DNA from: Wolfiporia cocos
Lineage: Eukaryota; Basidiomycota; Agaricomycetes; Polyporales; Phaeolaceae
Assembly: GCA_029448655.1 (NCBI GenBank)
Contig: JACCLO010000013.1
Coordinates: 1-64,000 of the forward strand
Reading direction: 5' to 3'
DNA length: 64,000 nt
A model generated the notes under the pieces. The model saw only the letters and a list, made by a program, of their open reading frames with translations, had not been told where the DNA came from and did not search any database. Made by a program: the position numbers and the translations under genes. Numbering within the stretch: position 1 is the first letter of the stretch; the number at the start of each line of letters is the position of its first letter. Positions 53,508-63,830 of the stretch are shown here, piece after piece.

Positions 53508-53512
53508 CTAAC

Positions 53513-53643
53513 TACATGTAAGGTTATCCGGTGTAGGTAACGTGGTAGTTAACTATGGGTAAATGCCTAATAACTGCGTGTAGCTCTGTAGGAAAGTGGT
53601 AAATTCTGGTAAAAATAGGGTATGCCCTAGGAAATCTGTGACA
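53513..53643 (-). mobile_element. Right part of the LTR that hosts the compound element
   Basis: Continues 9380-9937 after the compound insertion and ends AAATCTGTGACA. To its right the RT gene of element A2 starts abruptly at CATCGGCGAC. The left half of that RT is not found to the left of 9380. Confidence 0.6.
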
Positions 53644-54144
53644 CATCGGCGACTTACAAAAGGGGTACTACAAACCCTAAAGGACTCAGACTTGTATGCA
53701 AAGCCCGAAAAGTGCTTTTTCGAACAGTTGTCCATCGAATACCTAGGAATGATCATTTCCAACGGTAAAATCATGATGGATCCAAAAAAGTACGCCAGAG
53801 TTCAGGATTGGCCTTGACCTGCCAAGGTCAAGGAGATTCAAGCCTTCCTTGGATTCACCAATTTCTATAGGCGATTCATTGACGGTTTCTCCAAAATAGC
53901 CAAACCACTCACCGTCCTGATGAAAAAGTCAGAAGCTTGGCATTGGGATGCCAAGCAGGAGAATGCTTTCCAAACCCTAAAGGAAGCATTCACCAAAGCG
54001 CCCATGCTTCGAATCCCGTCGCACGATCAGCCATTCCACATAGAAACGGATGCATTAGACTTCGCAACCGGAGCAGTCCTATCTCAGTTAGATCCAAAGG
54101 ATAAAAAATTCCACCCCATGGCGTACTATAGCAAGTCGCTAAGT

Positions 54145-54528
54145 TATCACGGATCCCTCAGAGCTGGGATACGCGCAGGTGCGCCCAAGGACTTGTGTTG
54201 CACAGAGGTCGCCCTCAGTCTAGCAAGGCTAAGAAGGGAGGCAGGGCACACCGCACATGCTGAGGAACCAGGGCAAAGCCCTATGGATGAGAATGTAACG
54301 TCTGAGGTGTAAGCCTCAGACGCCGCTGTGCTAACTACATGCCGCACCAGTAACTAAGTGCCTGCCCTCAAGGGGTCAGTGCACATGTAACTATGTAACG
54401 TAGTGACGGTGTATGTAACTACTGTGACCGTGAGCCTAACTAACGCCCTACTTATCTACAACGTAGTCCTTATCTAATCTACAGGTCACGTTACCTATAC
54501 CGAGGGCATGCCACAGCATACTGTGACA
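54145..54528 (-). mobile_element. Solo LTR in RNase H of A2, about 384 bp, no matching TSD
   Basis: Starts TATCACGGATCCC (TG to TA change at the terminus) and ends ATACTGTGACA. Inverted repeat GTCTGAGG (54300-54307) and CCTCAGAC (54314-54321). Relative to A1 about 27 nt of RNase H are missing at the left border, so the left duplication was probably deleted. Confidence 0.7.
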
Positions 54529-54865
54529 CTACGACAAGGAAATGTTGGCTGTAATCAGGGCTCTAGAGGAGTGGCGACACTATCTAGAGGGACACCCTGA
54601 GAAATTTGAGATATGGTCGGATCACCTGAACCTGACCTATTTCAAAACGGCGCAAAAACTGACGAGACGACAAGCCCGTTGGGCACTGTACCTCTCACAC
54701 TTCAACTTCCAGATGAAGCACAAACCTGGCAAAACAATGCTAACAGTGGACCCTCTGTCCAGGTGGCCAGACCATGAGGAGGGGGTGGATCTCGATAATC
54801 GCGACCAGGTTCTTCTGAAACCTGAGTTTTCCGAGCAAGAGTACATGGCAATGGCTCTTGATACC

Positions 54866-55408
54866 TGTTACGGATCGAATATCCATTCAGCTGGAATAAC
54901 TAAGTCAAGTTACTCAGCGTATCGAGTAGCGCACTACTCGTCAGACTCAACAGAGTCAAGCGTCAATATACAAGCTGCAGGCTTAATTGCTCAAGCCTTC
55001 GGGAACGAGTATAAGATCCTTGTAATTCAACAAGGTTGAGCAGAGGAACTCGACCAGTATTTACAGCAGGTTTTATACTACAATTCTGTAGTTGGGGTCA
55101 TAGTGTCCTGGGTACTGCTACTACTAAGTCCATAAGGCTAGTATGCTAGAATAACAAGTGAGAAGTGTTGCGGTTGAACGCAACAGTGGCTGAAATGTAG
55201 AAGTCCTGTGGTTAGACACAAAGTATCGGCTAGAACCTGATACGCCATGAGACTAAGGGTACAGGGTTGTTATACATGAAACGGGGCTCACTGGTTGTGC
55301 AGGGACCCCTAGAAATAAACGCACGATGCAGCGGTTGAACGCTAAGTCCCTCTCTTCAGTGAGGCGTCAATACGGGAATATTCAGTTGTGTCTGTGCAGA
55401 CCATAACA
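54866..55408 (-). mobile_element. Solo C-family LTR, 543 bp, TSD ATACC
   Basis: TGTTACGGATCG ... CAGACCATAACA, flanked by ATACC at 54861-54865 and 55409-55413. Splits the spacer between RNase H and integrase of A2. Confidence 0.92.
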
Positions 55409-57693
55409 ATACCTCCCATGCACCGCCAGAATTGGATGATGATCTGATACTCCGAGAGATTCGCAAAGCATTGCTAGACGACAAGGTCACTAAGGACTAC
55501 AAGGAGCTGCTCTCATCCGGCCCTCGTGAGTTCAAGAAGGACCTATCAGAATGGAACTACGAAGGAGGGTTACTCCTCCAAAGAGGCAAAGTCTATGTTC
55601 CAGCCACACCAGTGGACCTCAGACAGCAAGTGGTCAAACTATATCACGATCACAAGTCAGCTGGGCACTTTGGACACTACAAAACGTATGAATTGCTGAG
55701 CCACAACTATTGGTGGCCCGGAATGTTCGTTTACGTCAAAAAATACGTAGACGGATGTGACACGTGCCAACATATGAAGAACCACCCACAGAAGCCGTAC
55801 GGCCCCCTGCAACCCCTACCGGTGCTGGCAGGCCCATGGGAAGTGGTGACAATAGACCTGATCACTCAGCTACCCCCGTCAGGGATGCATGATGCAATCA
55901 TGGTCATGGTAGATCAATTGACCAAAAGAGCAAGGTTTTTCCCTATCAAAAACACCTTCTCAATGGAAGACCTAGCTACGATACTCTATCAAAAGGTCTA
56001 TCCCTTACATGGGTTGCCGAAACAGATAGTATCGGACAGAGGGACCCAATTCGCATCAAAACTATTTGGCGAATGGTGCTCACTGCTGGGATTTCAAAGG
56101 TCGATGACTACTGCGTACCATCCGCAGGCAGACGGACAAACCAAACGAGTAAACCAAATACTCGAACAGTATCTTAGGTGCTATATCAATATGTACCAAA
56201 AAGACAACTGGGCAGAGTTCCTGCCAACAGTGGAGTTCACGTATAACAATGCGGCAAGCGAAACTACCAAGGAATCACCATTCCTGGTAGAATTAGATTG
56301 TCACCCAATCACAGGACCAAGCAGTTTTGAACCAAGCCGAAACAAAGACTTAGTCGAAATTGCAAACACACGGTTCTCTGCACAAGAGAAAGCTAAGGCA
56401 GCAATGAAACTTGCAGCCGAAAGATGGTCCTGGTACTATGACCAAAAGAAGCAAGTCGTACCCTTCAAAGTGGGCGACAAGGTACTCGTGGACGTGCGAA
56501 GTTGGCAAGACACCGAAAGGAGTCTAGCCCCATGCTACATCAGCCCATTCCGAATCACGGAAAAACTGGGACCGGTAACGTTCAAAGTATACATGAACAC
56601 ACAATATAGGGCTTATCACCCTGTGTTCCACGCTTCGAAACTAGTCATGTACAAGGAATCAACCATCGAAGGACAAGGAAGTCAACCCCCTGCGGCAGAC
56701 AGGCCAATGGAAATGGAAGAACCGGAAGAATGGGAAGTAGAGGCCATTCTCAACCATCGTAACAGACATGGCAGATGAGAATACCTTATCCATTGGAAAG
56801 GTACCAGACCCACTGAAGACACATGGGAAATCGAGGAAAATCTGGCCAACGCTAAGGAAATTCTAGACGAGTACAAGGCAAAACATTCTAGCCTTGCTAC
56901 GAACCCAAATCAATCCCTCCGCCGATCAACTAGACTCAGTGGAACCCGACAAACCATTGCAGTATTCGACCCTGACTCAGCTGACTGGGATTCTGACACT
57001 TGTGTCTGGCCTGACGATTGGCCCCAGTATCGAGATGATGTTGATCCAAACGAACCAAAAGTATACTACAAATGTGACCCGTTCACAAGGCAATGGGTAC
57101 ACTCCGACGTTGAATTCAATGAAGACTTGGAAATCGAAGTAGGAGTCAATGGGAAACTACTGACCAGGGGAACAACCGACTCAATCGGCTACGATTTGTA
57201 TGCTGCTCAGGACATTCTCATAAATTCATGGAAGTCCACAACGGTCCCCACCGATGTTCGCATCAAAGTCCCTTATGGGACATATGGCCGGATAGCCCCG
57301 AGATCTGGACTTGCAAAAAAAGGCATCAATGTCCTCGCAGGCATAATAGATCATGACTACCACGGAGAAGTCTTTGTCATGTTGATGAACTTAACCGGAG
57401 ACCCGTACCAAGTAAAGAAAGGCGACAGAATAGCTCAGCTAATCTGCGAAGTAGCGGTCACACCTGAAATTCAGGAATCCATGACAAAGGAGAAGTTCGA
57501 AAAGGAAATTTGACCTCACCTTCATGGAAGTGGTCCTTACAACGAGCAATTCAACAAGCCAACCACACGGGGTACACAAGGTTTCGGATCAACAGGATGA
57601 TAAAGTGGGAAAAATCATGAAGTCTAACCCTTCAATGGGCTCTAGCATACTATCTACACTCAACGGGGTCGTTGAATCTAAAGAGGGGGGTAA

Positions 57694-58312
57694 TGTCACA
57701 AGAATTCTCCTAGTTTACTACTATTTACTACTATTTTCCGGTATTTCTACGAATTACCTACGACTTTCTATACCAATAACTAGCTTATCATGGTTCGTAA
57801 CTATACATTACATACAAGCCGAATGATGGCCGCGTTATCTCCTGTAACGATGGTTTTATCTAATCTCAGTAGTTACCATCAAAGTCACATGTCTAGCTAC
57901 AGCCAATCGGACATTTCATCCGAAGCAGTCAGCCTACACACATCAGCGGACCAGGCACTGGTCACGCCCTTGGTTACTAATGACAATGCACACAATACGC
58001 TATTCGCGCAGCCTACACCGCCTTTCTATATCCCGGTATTGATCAGTATATCCATTTAATGTGTATTACTCAGTACTTAGGTCTCTGGGGACTTGTACAT
58101 ACGAATACGGACATTAGTATTATCTAATAAGACTGTTAGGGGTCTTATATTTCATGTATATATACTGGACTTGCTGAGCGCTATTGCCTCAGTTCTATTC
58201 ATTGCATTCATACTACGAGTTAACTACTCAACGTATCCTGCTCTACTCGCATGTAACCTCTTGCCTAACCAGCAATCTCAAGACATATCAATCAGTGAGT
58301 AGTCTTGTGTTA
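57694..58312 (+). repeat. 3' LTR of element A2
   Basis: TGTCACAAGAATTC ... CTTGTGTTA after a purine tract (AAAGAGGGGGGTAA). More diverged from the A1 LTRs than these are from each other, so A2 is older or of another subfamily. The same TATA, inverted repeat and AGTTCTATTCA segment are present near 58155-58201. Confidence 0.88.
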
Positions 58313-58528
58313 TTTTCGGCAATAGGGCTTAGGCCCCTTACTTGTTACCTCTCTGTGTGCACCTGCATTGTCAACCCTCTCTCTTCTCTCCTGACTTGAC
58401 TGGGGAGATAACTCGGCTTATAAGGTCTACCAGAGATACCTGAAGGCTCAGCGCTGTCACACTGCTCTAGCTGGGGCTAGACGTGTAGGGCCCCTGGTTG
58501 CGCCAGTCTCACAGATGTAGTAAGTCTG
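58313..58528 (+). repeat. Tail of an LTR related to 45387-46032
   Basis: The sequence after the A2 LTR (TAGGGCTTAGGCCCCTT and onward) matches the downstream part of the LTR at 45387-46032 and ends AAGTCTGTGTCA. A2 apparently inserted into this LTR. The left part is not present. Confidence 0.5.
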
Positions 58529-58630
58529 TGTCATTGTGTATGTAGTATGTAAGGTAAGCACTACACTACTGGGCTGATGGTAATGATAATGCTAGGGATA
58601 TATCTAATCTATAGTGGTCACATGATGTAC

Positions 58631-59341
58631 TGTTACGGGTCGAATACTCATTTGTATATTCGAGTTGCGAATATAGATCGTTCTTCCGCACGTAGACACA
58701 TCGCCGTATGCGAGGCAAATACTCGTTAGATGCCTTCAAGTCCTAGGTGGTGTTCCTAGGAGATTGTGTAATATCCAATATGCGTTAGAGGATATAATCT
58801 GTTTGGGTACAAGTCTGATAGAATATAAGACTCGCCTAAGTCCGAGAAGTCAGCGTGCACTTTGAGGACTTAGTCATTCGGTTGCTCGAGTGAGAAATAC
58901 TGAGCGTAGTTTCCTACATTTGAGAACGAGTATAAGACTTCTTGTTTGTACAACAAGGTCGAGCTGAAGGGCCTCGACAGTAAGTACATGAGTTTATATA
59001 CTGCATCAGGTTTTAGGGGTCAGGTCCATTCCAGATGTCACCGCTACTATCTATGCTATAGTACCAAACGTTTGATAAGTATGTAGTAATATATCCGAAA
59101 CAATAGATAGGAATGATGATGGCGGTTGAATGCCATCTGTTAGCTAGTAAATGATGAAGATGAAACGGTGGCAGAGTTGGATCTGCCGAAGGTGAAACGT
59201 GCCCTATACACTAGTACAACTGGGGATGCACCCAGTAGAGTCACGAGTAGCCAGGGGAGTTGGTTGCACAACAAGTCCCTGTATCGTATGCACCCCATGG
59301 TGAGTTCTTCCAGTGTTCGAAAAATCAGAATAACCATAACA
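58631..59341 (-). mobile_element. Solo family-B LTR, 711 bp, TSD TGTAC
   Basis: TGTTACGGGTCG ... AATAACCATAACA, flanked by TGTAC at 58626-58630 and 59342-59346. Confidence 0.93.
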
Positions 59342-59364
59342 TGTACTGGCTAAGTAGTCTGTGA

Positions 59365-60959
59365 TGTCACAGAACGTTCTGGGACTAGCAATTCCCCGCA
59401 TATTTTAGCAATTCATCTGGAATTACCACGTCTAACTACAAGCTATCTGGGACTTATCCCATAATTGCCACCTTATTGCTTATGTAATGTAATGACATGC
59501 TACTAAAGCTTACGCAACTCAGCATTACACACTATTCATGACTCATGTGTCATTCCAATGTCATAGCTACTGCCATCATGGCCCAGCTTGTCATGAAAAC
59601 GGTCCTATAGGCCCTCAGGGGGCATCCTGGACATTGAGGGGCACCACAGCATGGTATGCACTCCAGGCTCATGTGACACATTAGATAAGATCCGGCGCGT
59701 ATCCCTAACATAGATAAGATCCCTGCATAGTCACGTTATGGGTATTTATAAGCATTCTAGAGTCAAGACTTAGGGTGGTCATGTATGATGTCATTGTGGG
59801 GCCTTGTAGGTCATCGGTGACATCATTGTGGGGCATCCATTAATAGTTGTAGTACTCCGCTTGCATGTACTTAAGCCAGAGAGTCTGAGGCGTACTCCTC
59901 AGACTTATTGTATCTCATGGGTTAATCCCAGTCTTACACCACTCTACCCCTGTGTGCGACGCTTCTACTTCTTAGACTCTGGTCTTACTGCGTGAACCCA
60001 ACTTGAGGTGTGGTAGCCCTCTGGGATGACAACGTTTGACGTTGGGAGCTAGGATAGGAGGTGTTAGTGGTGGGATGAGCGGTCACAAAGTAAGATTTGT
60101 GACACAGCTCCAGACCTATGACCGCATAGCAACATTACCATCAGCAACCACTAATGGTGTTGCATCATAGTCCAGACTCAGCTATGTCATCGCTACATCA
60201 ACCGGTCCAGCCCCTCAGGCCAGACCATCACATCATTAGGTCCTAGATCTTGATGATGTCATGAACGCGCCATCCTAACGACAGAATGGCATCATAGCAT
60301 AATAATAGCCTCGCAGCATTATCGCTATTGGTCCAGCACATGTGGACTGCCTTCCAGACTCTGGCACTTGCAGAGTCCCGGGCTTCTAGCCTTCCAGCAG
60401 AGTCCAAAACCCCAGCCCTAGGCCACCTTGTTGTCACCAGTTACCCTTTGGACAGGTCCACAACACAACGTCATGGTTACAGTCCTTAGTAATGACACTA
60501 GAACTAACCAATGGCATACCTGACTCGGTGTCTCACCTTAGTCATCATGAGTATATGGCCAATGGCATATCCGCCTCAAGGTACTGGTCTGCCAGCCTTT
60601 TCTATACCCAGGCTGCACCCACATTCACATGTCTGCCCCATGGTGGAACCACACTCTCTCTCATTTACGATTGGTCTGGACATTACCGGTGGACCACGGC
60701 CTTGTAGAGTAGCACATGTCCATATGGCCCTCAGGGTGTATGACCACATTCGTTCTAGGTCACACTTACCAATCATAGCATATGACCTATATTCATGTAT
60801 GTATTTAAGGTGGAGCTTGATGCTCACAATCTTTAGTTCTATTCTTCTTGACTAGTGCCATAGAAGTCTCTCACCCTCTGCTGCGCTTGATCTATTACCT
60901 CTCAGCCTTTCCCCTCACCTTTGGGTATTGGCGGTGAGTCCCACAGTAGATCTATGTCA
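59365..60959 (+). mobile_element. Solo LTR related to family D (about 1074 bp), imperfect TSD, with a nested LTR
   Basis: TGTCACAGAACG ... AGATCTATGTCA; flanks TGTGA (59360-59364) and TGTGG (60960-60964), a 4/5 match. Shares the family-D end GGTGAGTCCCACAGTAGATCT. Interrupted at 59589-60104. It inserted directly beside a tRNA-like sequence. Confidence 0.75.
59589..60104 (+). mobile_element. Nested solo LTR (family J), 516 bp, TSD CAGCT
   Basis: TGTCATGAAAACGG ... AGATTTGTGACA, flanked by CAGCT at 59584-59588 and 60105-60109. Inverted repeat AGTCTGAGG (59882-59890) and CCTCAGACT (59897-59905). Same family as 61854-63063. Confidence 0.92.
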
Positions 60960-61025
60960 TGTGGTGTAGTGGATAACACATCTAGAAGGGCCTTGAGGTG
61001 CTGTGTTTGACCCTTGGTGAGGAAG
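60960..61025 (+). repeat. tRNA-like sequence (possible SINE head)
   Basis: TGGTGTAGTGG (60962-60972) fits a polymerase III A box, and GTTTGACCC (61005-61013) is one base off a B box, at about tRNA spacing. No convincing acceptor or anticodon stem, so probably not a functional tRNA gene. Confidence 0.4.
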
Positions 61026-61853
61026 GTTAGCCTCATCACAAAATCTGACAACTTGCCAATTTGTCTCAATTTCACATGCTCATACATATGTCAGCTTCCA
61101 AATACACACTCATTGGTAGCACAACAACCACAATGGCAAGCTCAGATCTGTAGCATTAGCTGTGTTAAGGCCCAGATTGAAGACTCCAGCTGTAATATTG
61201 AGACAGATTGTCGCCCACTGTACCTTTTAGCCTTCTAGTGGCCAATTGCATGAAGCCCCCAGGTCTAATGGCAACCCACTGCACTTTCATCATAGTGCCA
61301 CAGACCCAATTCGATCACATGCCATGAGTCTCAACCTAGCATTCCATGATGCCTCTAGGCCAATGCAAATGCTTATTGCTATCAAGATCATCTGTTGATC
61401 ATCCCTTTCACCACAATACAACAGTCTGGTTGATACTTCTGCATTTCCAGGATGGCCAAACCAATTGATGTTGTGGTCTCAGACCAGAATGTCCAAACCA
61501 GCACTTGCTTTCACCTACAAGTGACCAAGAAGATCAAGGGGCCCAATACCTGGCTTTGTTAATGTGATGTCTGAACTCTCAGGGAAATAAGGCACAGGCA
61601 TTTTGTGCCATACTGTCAGGCCAGTGCATGAATGCTTTCACAATCATGAGGTATTGCATTCATGTCCACCCCATGAAGTTACTCATAATAGTCATTTACA
61701 GTGTTGAAAGTGCTCCAACAAGCCTATAATGACATCTGCCACCAAAGCAGTCATCAGACAATGCTTCATCAAGGGTGCACCTATTGGAAGTGTGTGCACT
61801 GGGCACAACACATGAGTGCAATATTGTTGCCACAGCATGGGAGCAGTAGTGCC
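61026..61853. other. No recognisable gene; possible repeat body
   Basis: AT-neutral, stop-rich in all frames, with repeated CAATG/CATTG-type motifs. No domain or terminal structure recognised. It may be the body of a tRNA-derived repeat starting at 60960. Confidence 0.35.
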
Positions 61854-62394
61854 TGTCACGAAAATGGTCCTATAGGCCCTCAGGGGGCGTCATGGACGTT
61901 AAGGGGCGCTGCAGCATGGTATGCACTCCAAACTCATGTGACACATTAGATAAGATCTGGTGCGTATCCTTAACATAGATAAGATCCCTGCTAGTCACGT
62001 GACTCATTATGTAAGCATTCAGAGTTAGTACTTAGCACTCTGTTAGGCGCGTGTGCACAGGCCACATCGCTTCAGGGTAGCCTTGCTAGTCAATGCTCGC
62101 TTACATGTATAAGTACCCTGAAGTCTGAGGCTTAACCTCAGACTTGTCAATGTGACTTTGGGGCGTCCATTCCCCTTACTTTGCCTCATCACCTCTGCTT
62201 GCACATGTCTGCTAGCTAGACTGGGAGAACCTCGACCTCGCTATAGCACCTTAGGATTGAGGGACTTCAGTGCTGGAGATGCATCTTTAGAGACACCGCA
62301 GATGCATCTGGGGTACTCTAAGCAATATTAATGCCCAAGCGTGCTGCATAGATGCATCTGAATAAAATGAGATGCATCTGCACAAGAAATACCT

Positions 62395-62462
62395 GTGCAG
62401 GGTTTGAACACTTAACCTGGGATCAGCAAAGTCGCAACCTGTACCACTTTGCCAAATGGTCC
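62395..62462 (-). repeat. tRNA-like sequence, minus strand
   Basis: On the minus strand TGGCAAAGTGG (A box, 62444-62454) and GTTCAAACC (B box, 62401-62409) at tRNA spacing. Full cloverleaf not verified. Could be a tRNA relic or a SINE head inside the TIR element. Confidence 0.45.
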
Positions 62463-62760
62463 TGGTATCCAAGTCACATACTCGTTAATATAATCCATTT
62501 AATGTCCTTTCATCGCCGTAGCTGTTGATTGTAAAATCACACCTTAGTGCAATGTTCCATATTGCCCTGTAGGTAATTTATGACAGCATCCTTACCTCAT
62601 TGCAGATACATATGGGTTGTGGGATACATCAATAAAGAGATGCATTCCGAGTTCAAGGAACACTTGAGCTAAATGACATATGAGCAGAATGTTAAATTTT
62701 ATTATGACCGTCATTATATTGACTACTGACTATATATTTTCACAAGATCTTCCTCTCACC

Positions 62761-62835
62761 AACCGCTTTAGCTGAGTGGTTTCAGTCGCTGTTTTGCTGA
62801 GGTATCATGGTTCCAAATTCGATTCCCAGCTTGTG
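62761..62835 (+). repeat. tRNA-like sequence, plus strand
   Basis: TAGCTGAGTGG (A box, 62769-62779) and TTCGATTCC (B box core, 62818-62826), with a possible D stem (GCTG/CAGT). The anticodon and T stems are poor, so it is more likely a decayed tRNA or SINE part than a working gene. Confidence 0.45.
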
Positions 62836-63199
62836 ATGCTTTATTTTGGTACTAACGGGTGCCTAATTTCGATGACTTAGAGTGCCCCAGATGCATCTGC
62901 GGTGTCTCTAAAGATGCATCTGTGGCACTGAAACTCTAGTAGAATTACCCTCAACCTCTTCGGCATTGGGCCCTCTGGTGACTCAAAGGCGGCATGTAGG
63001 GGAGTTAGGTCTGGTGGTAGTGGAGCGTTGGGTATTGGTGGTGGTGGTCACAAGTTTGTGACAGTGCCCCTGGTAGAATAGGGGTGGGTGGGCCATGTCT
63101 GGGTATGGCAGTGCTGGTGTATGGTACAATGGCCCATCAGTATAAAGGTGTAGTAGTTGGTGTATGTACTGCTATGCATTTCCTATCAGAACCCACCAC

Positions 63200-63822
63200 T
63201 AGTAATGTGCCAGGCTTGGCTTGAGGCCAGGGGCCAAGCTGGGCCAAGCCCTACTTGGGCTGGGTCGAGTTGGGCTTTACAACATGGCTTAAGACTACCC
63301 AGAGCCCAAGTTATATCTCAGACCAAGCCATTAAACCCTGGCCTGGTGACCTTACTGGCTACAATGTCTGGCAAACAATATAAGATTGTACAGTATAGTA
63401 GTATGCTTAACTAAACTATAGCATATTTATATGCTGTTCGTTTTAGACTACATAAAAGGCCGATAAACCAAGTCCTTAACACCTGTTGCTCACCATTGGG
63501 TGCCTACACCATACCACATATGGCAGGTGCGCTACTGAACGCCATGCCAGTGGAAGTTTATTTTGACACTTAATCCTACTACAACTTTTAGGCCTCAATG
63601 TTCCTTTTCATCAAGGAATAGTTGACATTGGTGTATTTCAGACTTTCGAAGCTATAGTGATGACTATCCTAGTAGTGGTAGGCCCCGGCTCGGCCCCGGC
63701 CCAGGCCGGGCCAAGCCGTGAGCCGTTAGCAAGGGCCCGGCCTGAGGTTTTGAAGAGCCGTGGGCCATCCAAGCCGGGCCAAATCCGTGGCTTTTGGGCC
63801 GGGCCGGACCTGCGCATCACTA
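63200..63822. mobile_element. hAT-type MITE, 623 bp, 8-bp TSD CCCACCAC
   Basis: CCCACCAC stands at 63192-63199 and 63823-63830. Ends TAGTAATGTGCCAGG and CCTGCGCATCACTA are imperfect inverted repeats (TAGTGATGCGCAGG when the right end is reversed). An 8-bp duplication with such termini is typical of hAT. The interior has GGCCCGGCC-type tracts near both ends and no transposase. Confidence 0.85.
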
Positions 63823-63830
63823 CCCACCAC

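Larger units (their letters stand above)
53644..57600 (+). pseudogene. pol: Element A2 pol: RT end-RNase H-integrase-chromodomain-dUTPase
   Basis: 3' half of a family-A element. RT thumb and RNase H (53644-54144, 54529-54865), then after a C-family solo LTR the integrase (55414-56600) with H-H-C-C finger (GCDTCQHMK), TIDLITQLP, VSDRGTQFASKLF and DGQTKRVNQ, where the catalytic Glu has become Lys. The chromodomain (EWEVEAIL, YLIHWKG) is cut by TGA 56776-56778. The same frame goes on through an acidic linker into dUTPase (57127-57600) with GYDLYAA, APRSGLAKKG, GIIDHDYHGEV, GDRIAQL, a TGA at 57511-57513 and GFGSTG. It shows that in family A dUTPase is the last domain of the polyprotein. Confidence 0.88.
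62268..62930. mobile_element. TIR element, 663 bp, with tRNA-like segments
   Basis: Terminal inverted repeats of about 57 bp: CAGTGCTGGAGATGCATC at the left matches the reverse complement of the right end GATGCATCTGTGGCACTG, including AGAGACACCGCAGATGC. The 10-bp palindrome AGATGCATCT occurs six times. No ORF of note. No convincing target duplication (AC at most if TT/AA is counted in the TIR). Superfamily unknown. Confidence 0.75.
61854..63063 (+). mobile_element. Solo LTR of family J (about 545 bp) with inserted TIR element, TSD GTGCC
   Basis: TGTCACGAAAATGG ... CAAGTTTGTGACA, flanked by GTGCC at 61849-61853 and 63064-63068. Perfect 10-bp inverted repeat AAGTCTGAGG (62121-62130) and CCTCAGACTT (62136-62145) after TATAAG. 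Interrupted by 62268-62930. Confidence 0.9.

Noticed and set aside
62761..62835. Functional tRNA gene
   Set aside because: A and B boxes are visible but anticodon and T stems do not pair convincingly, and it lies inside a TIR element.
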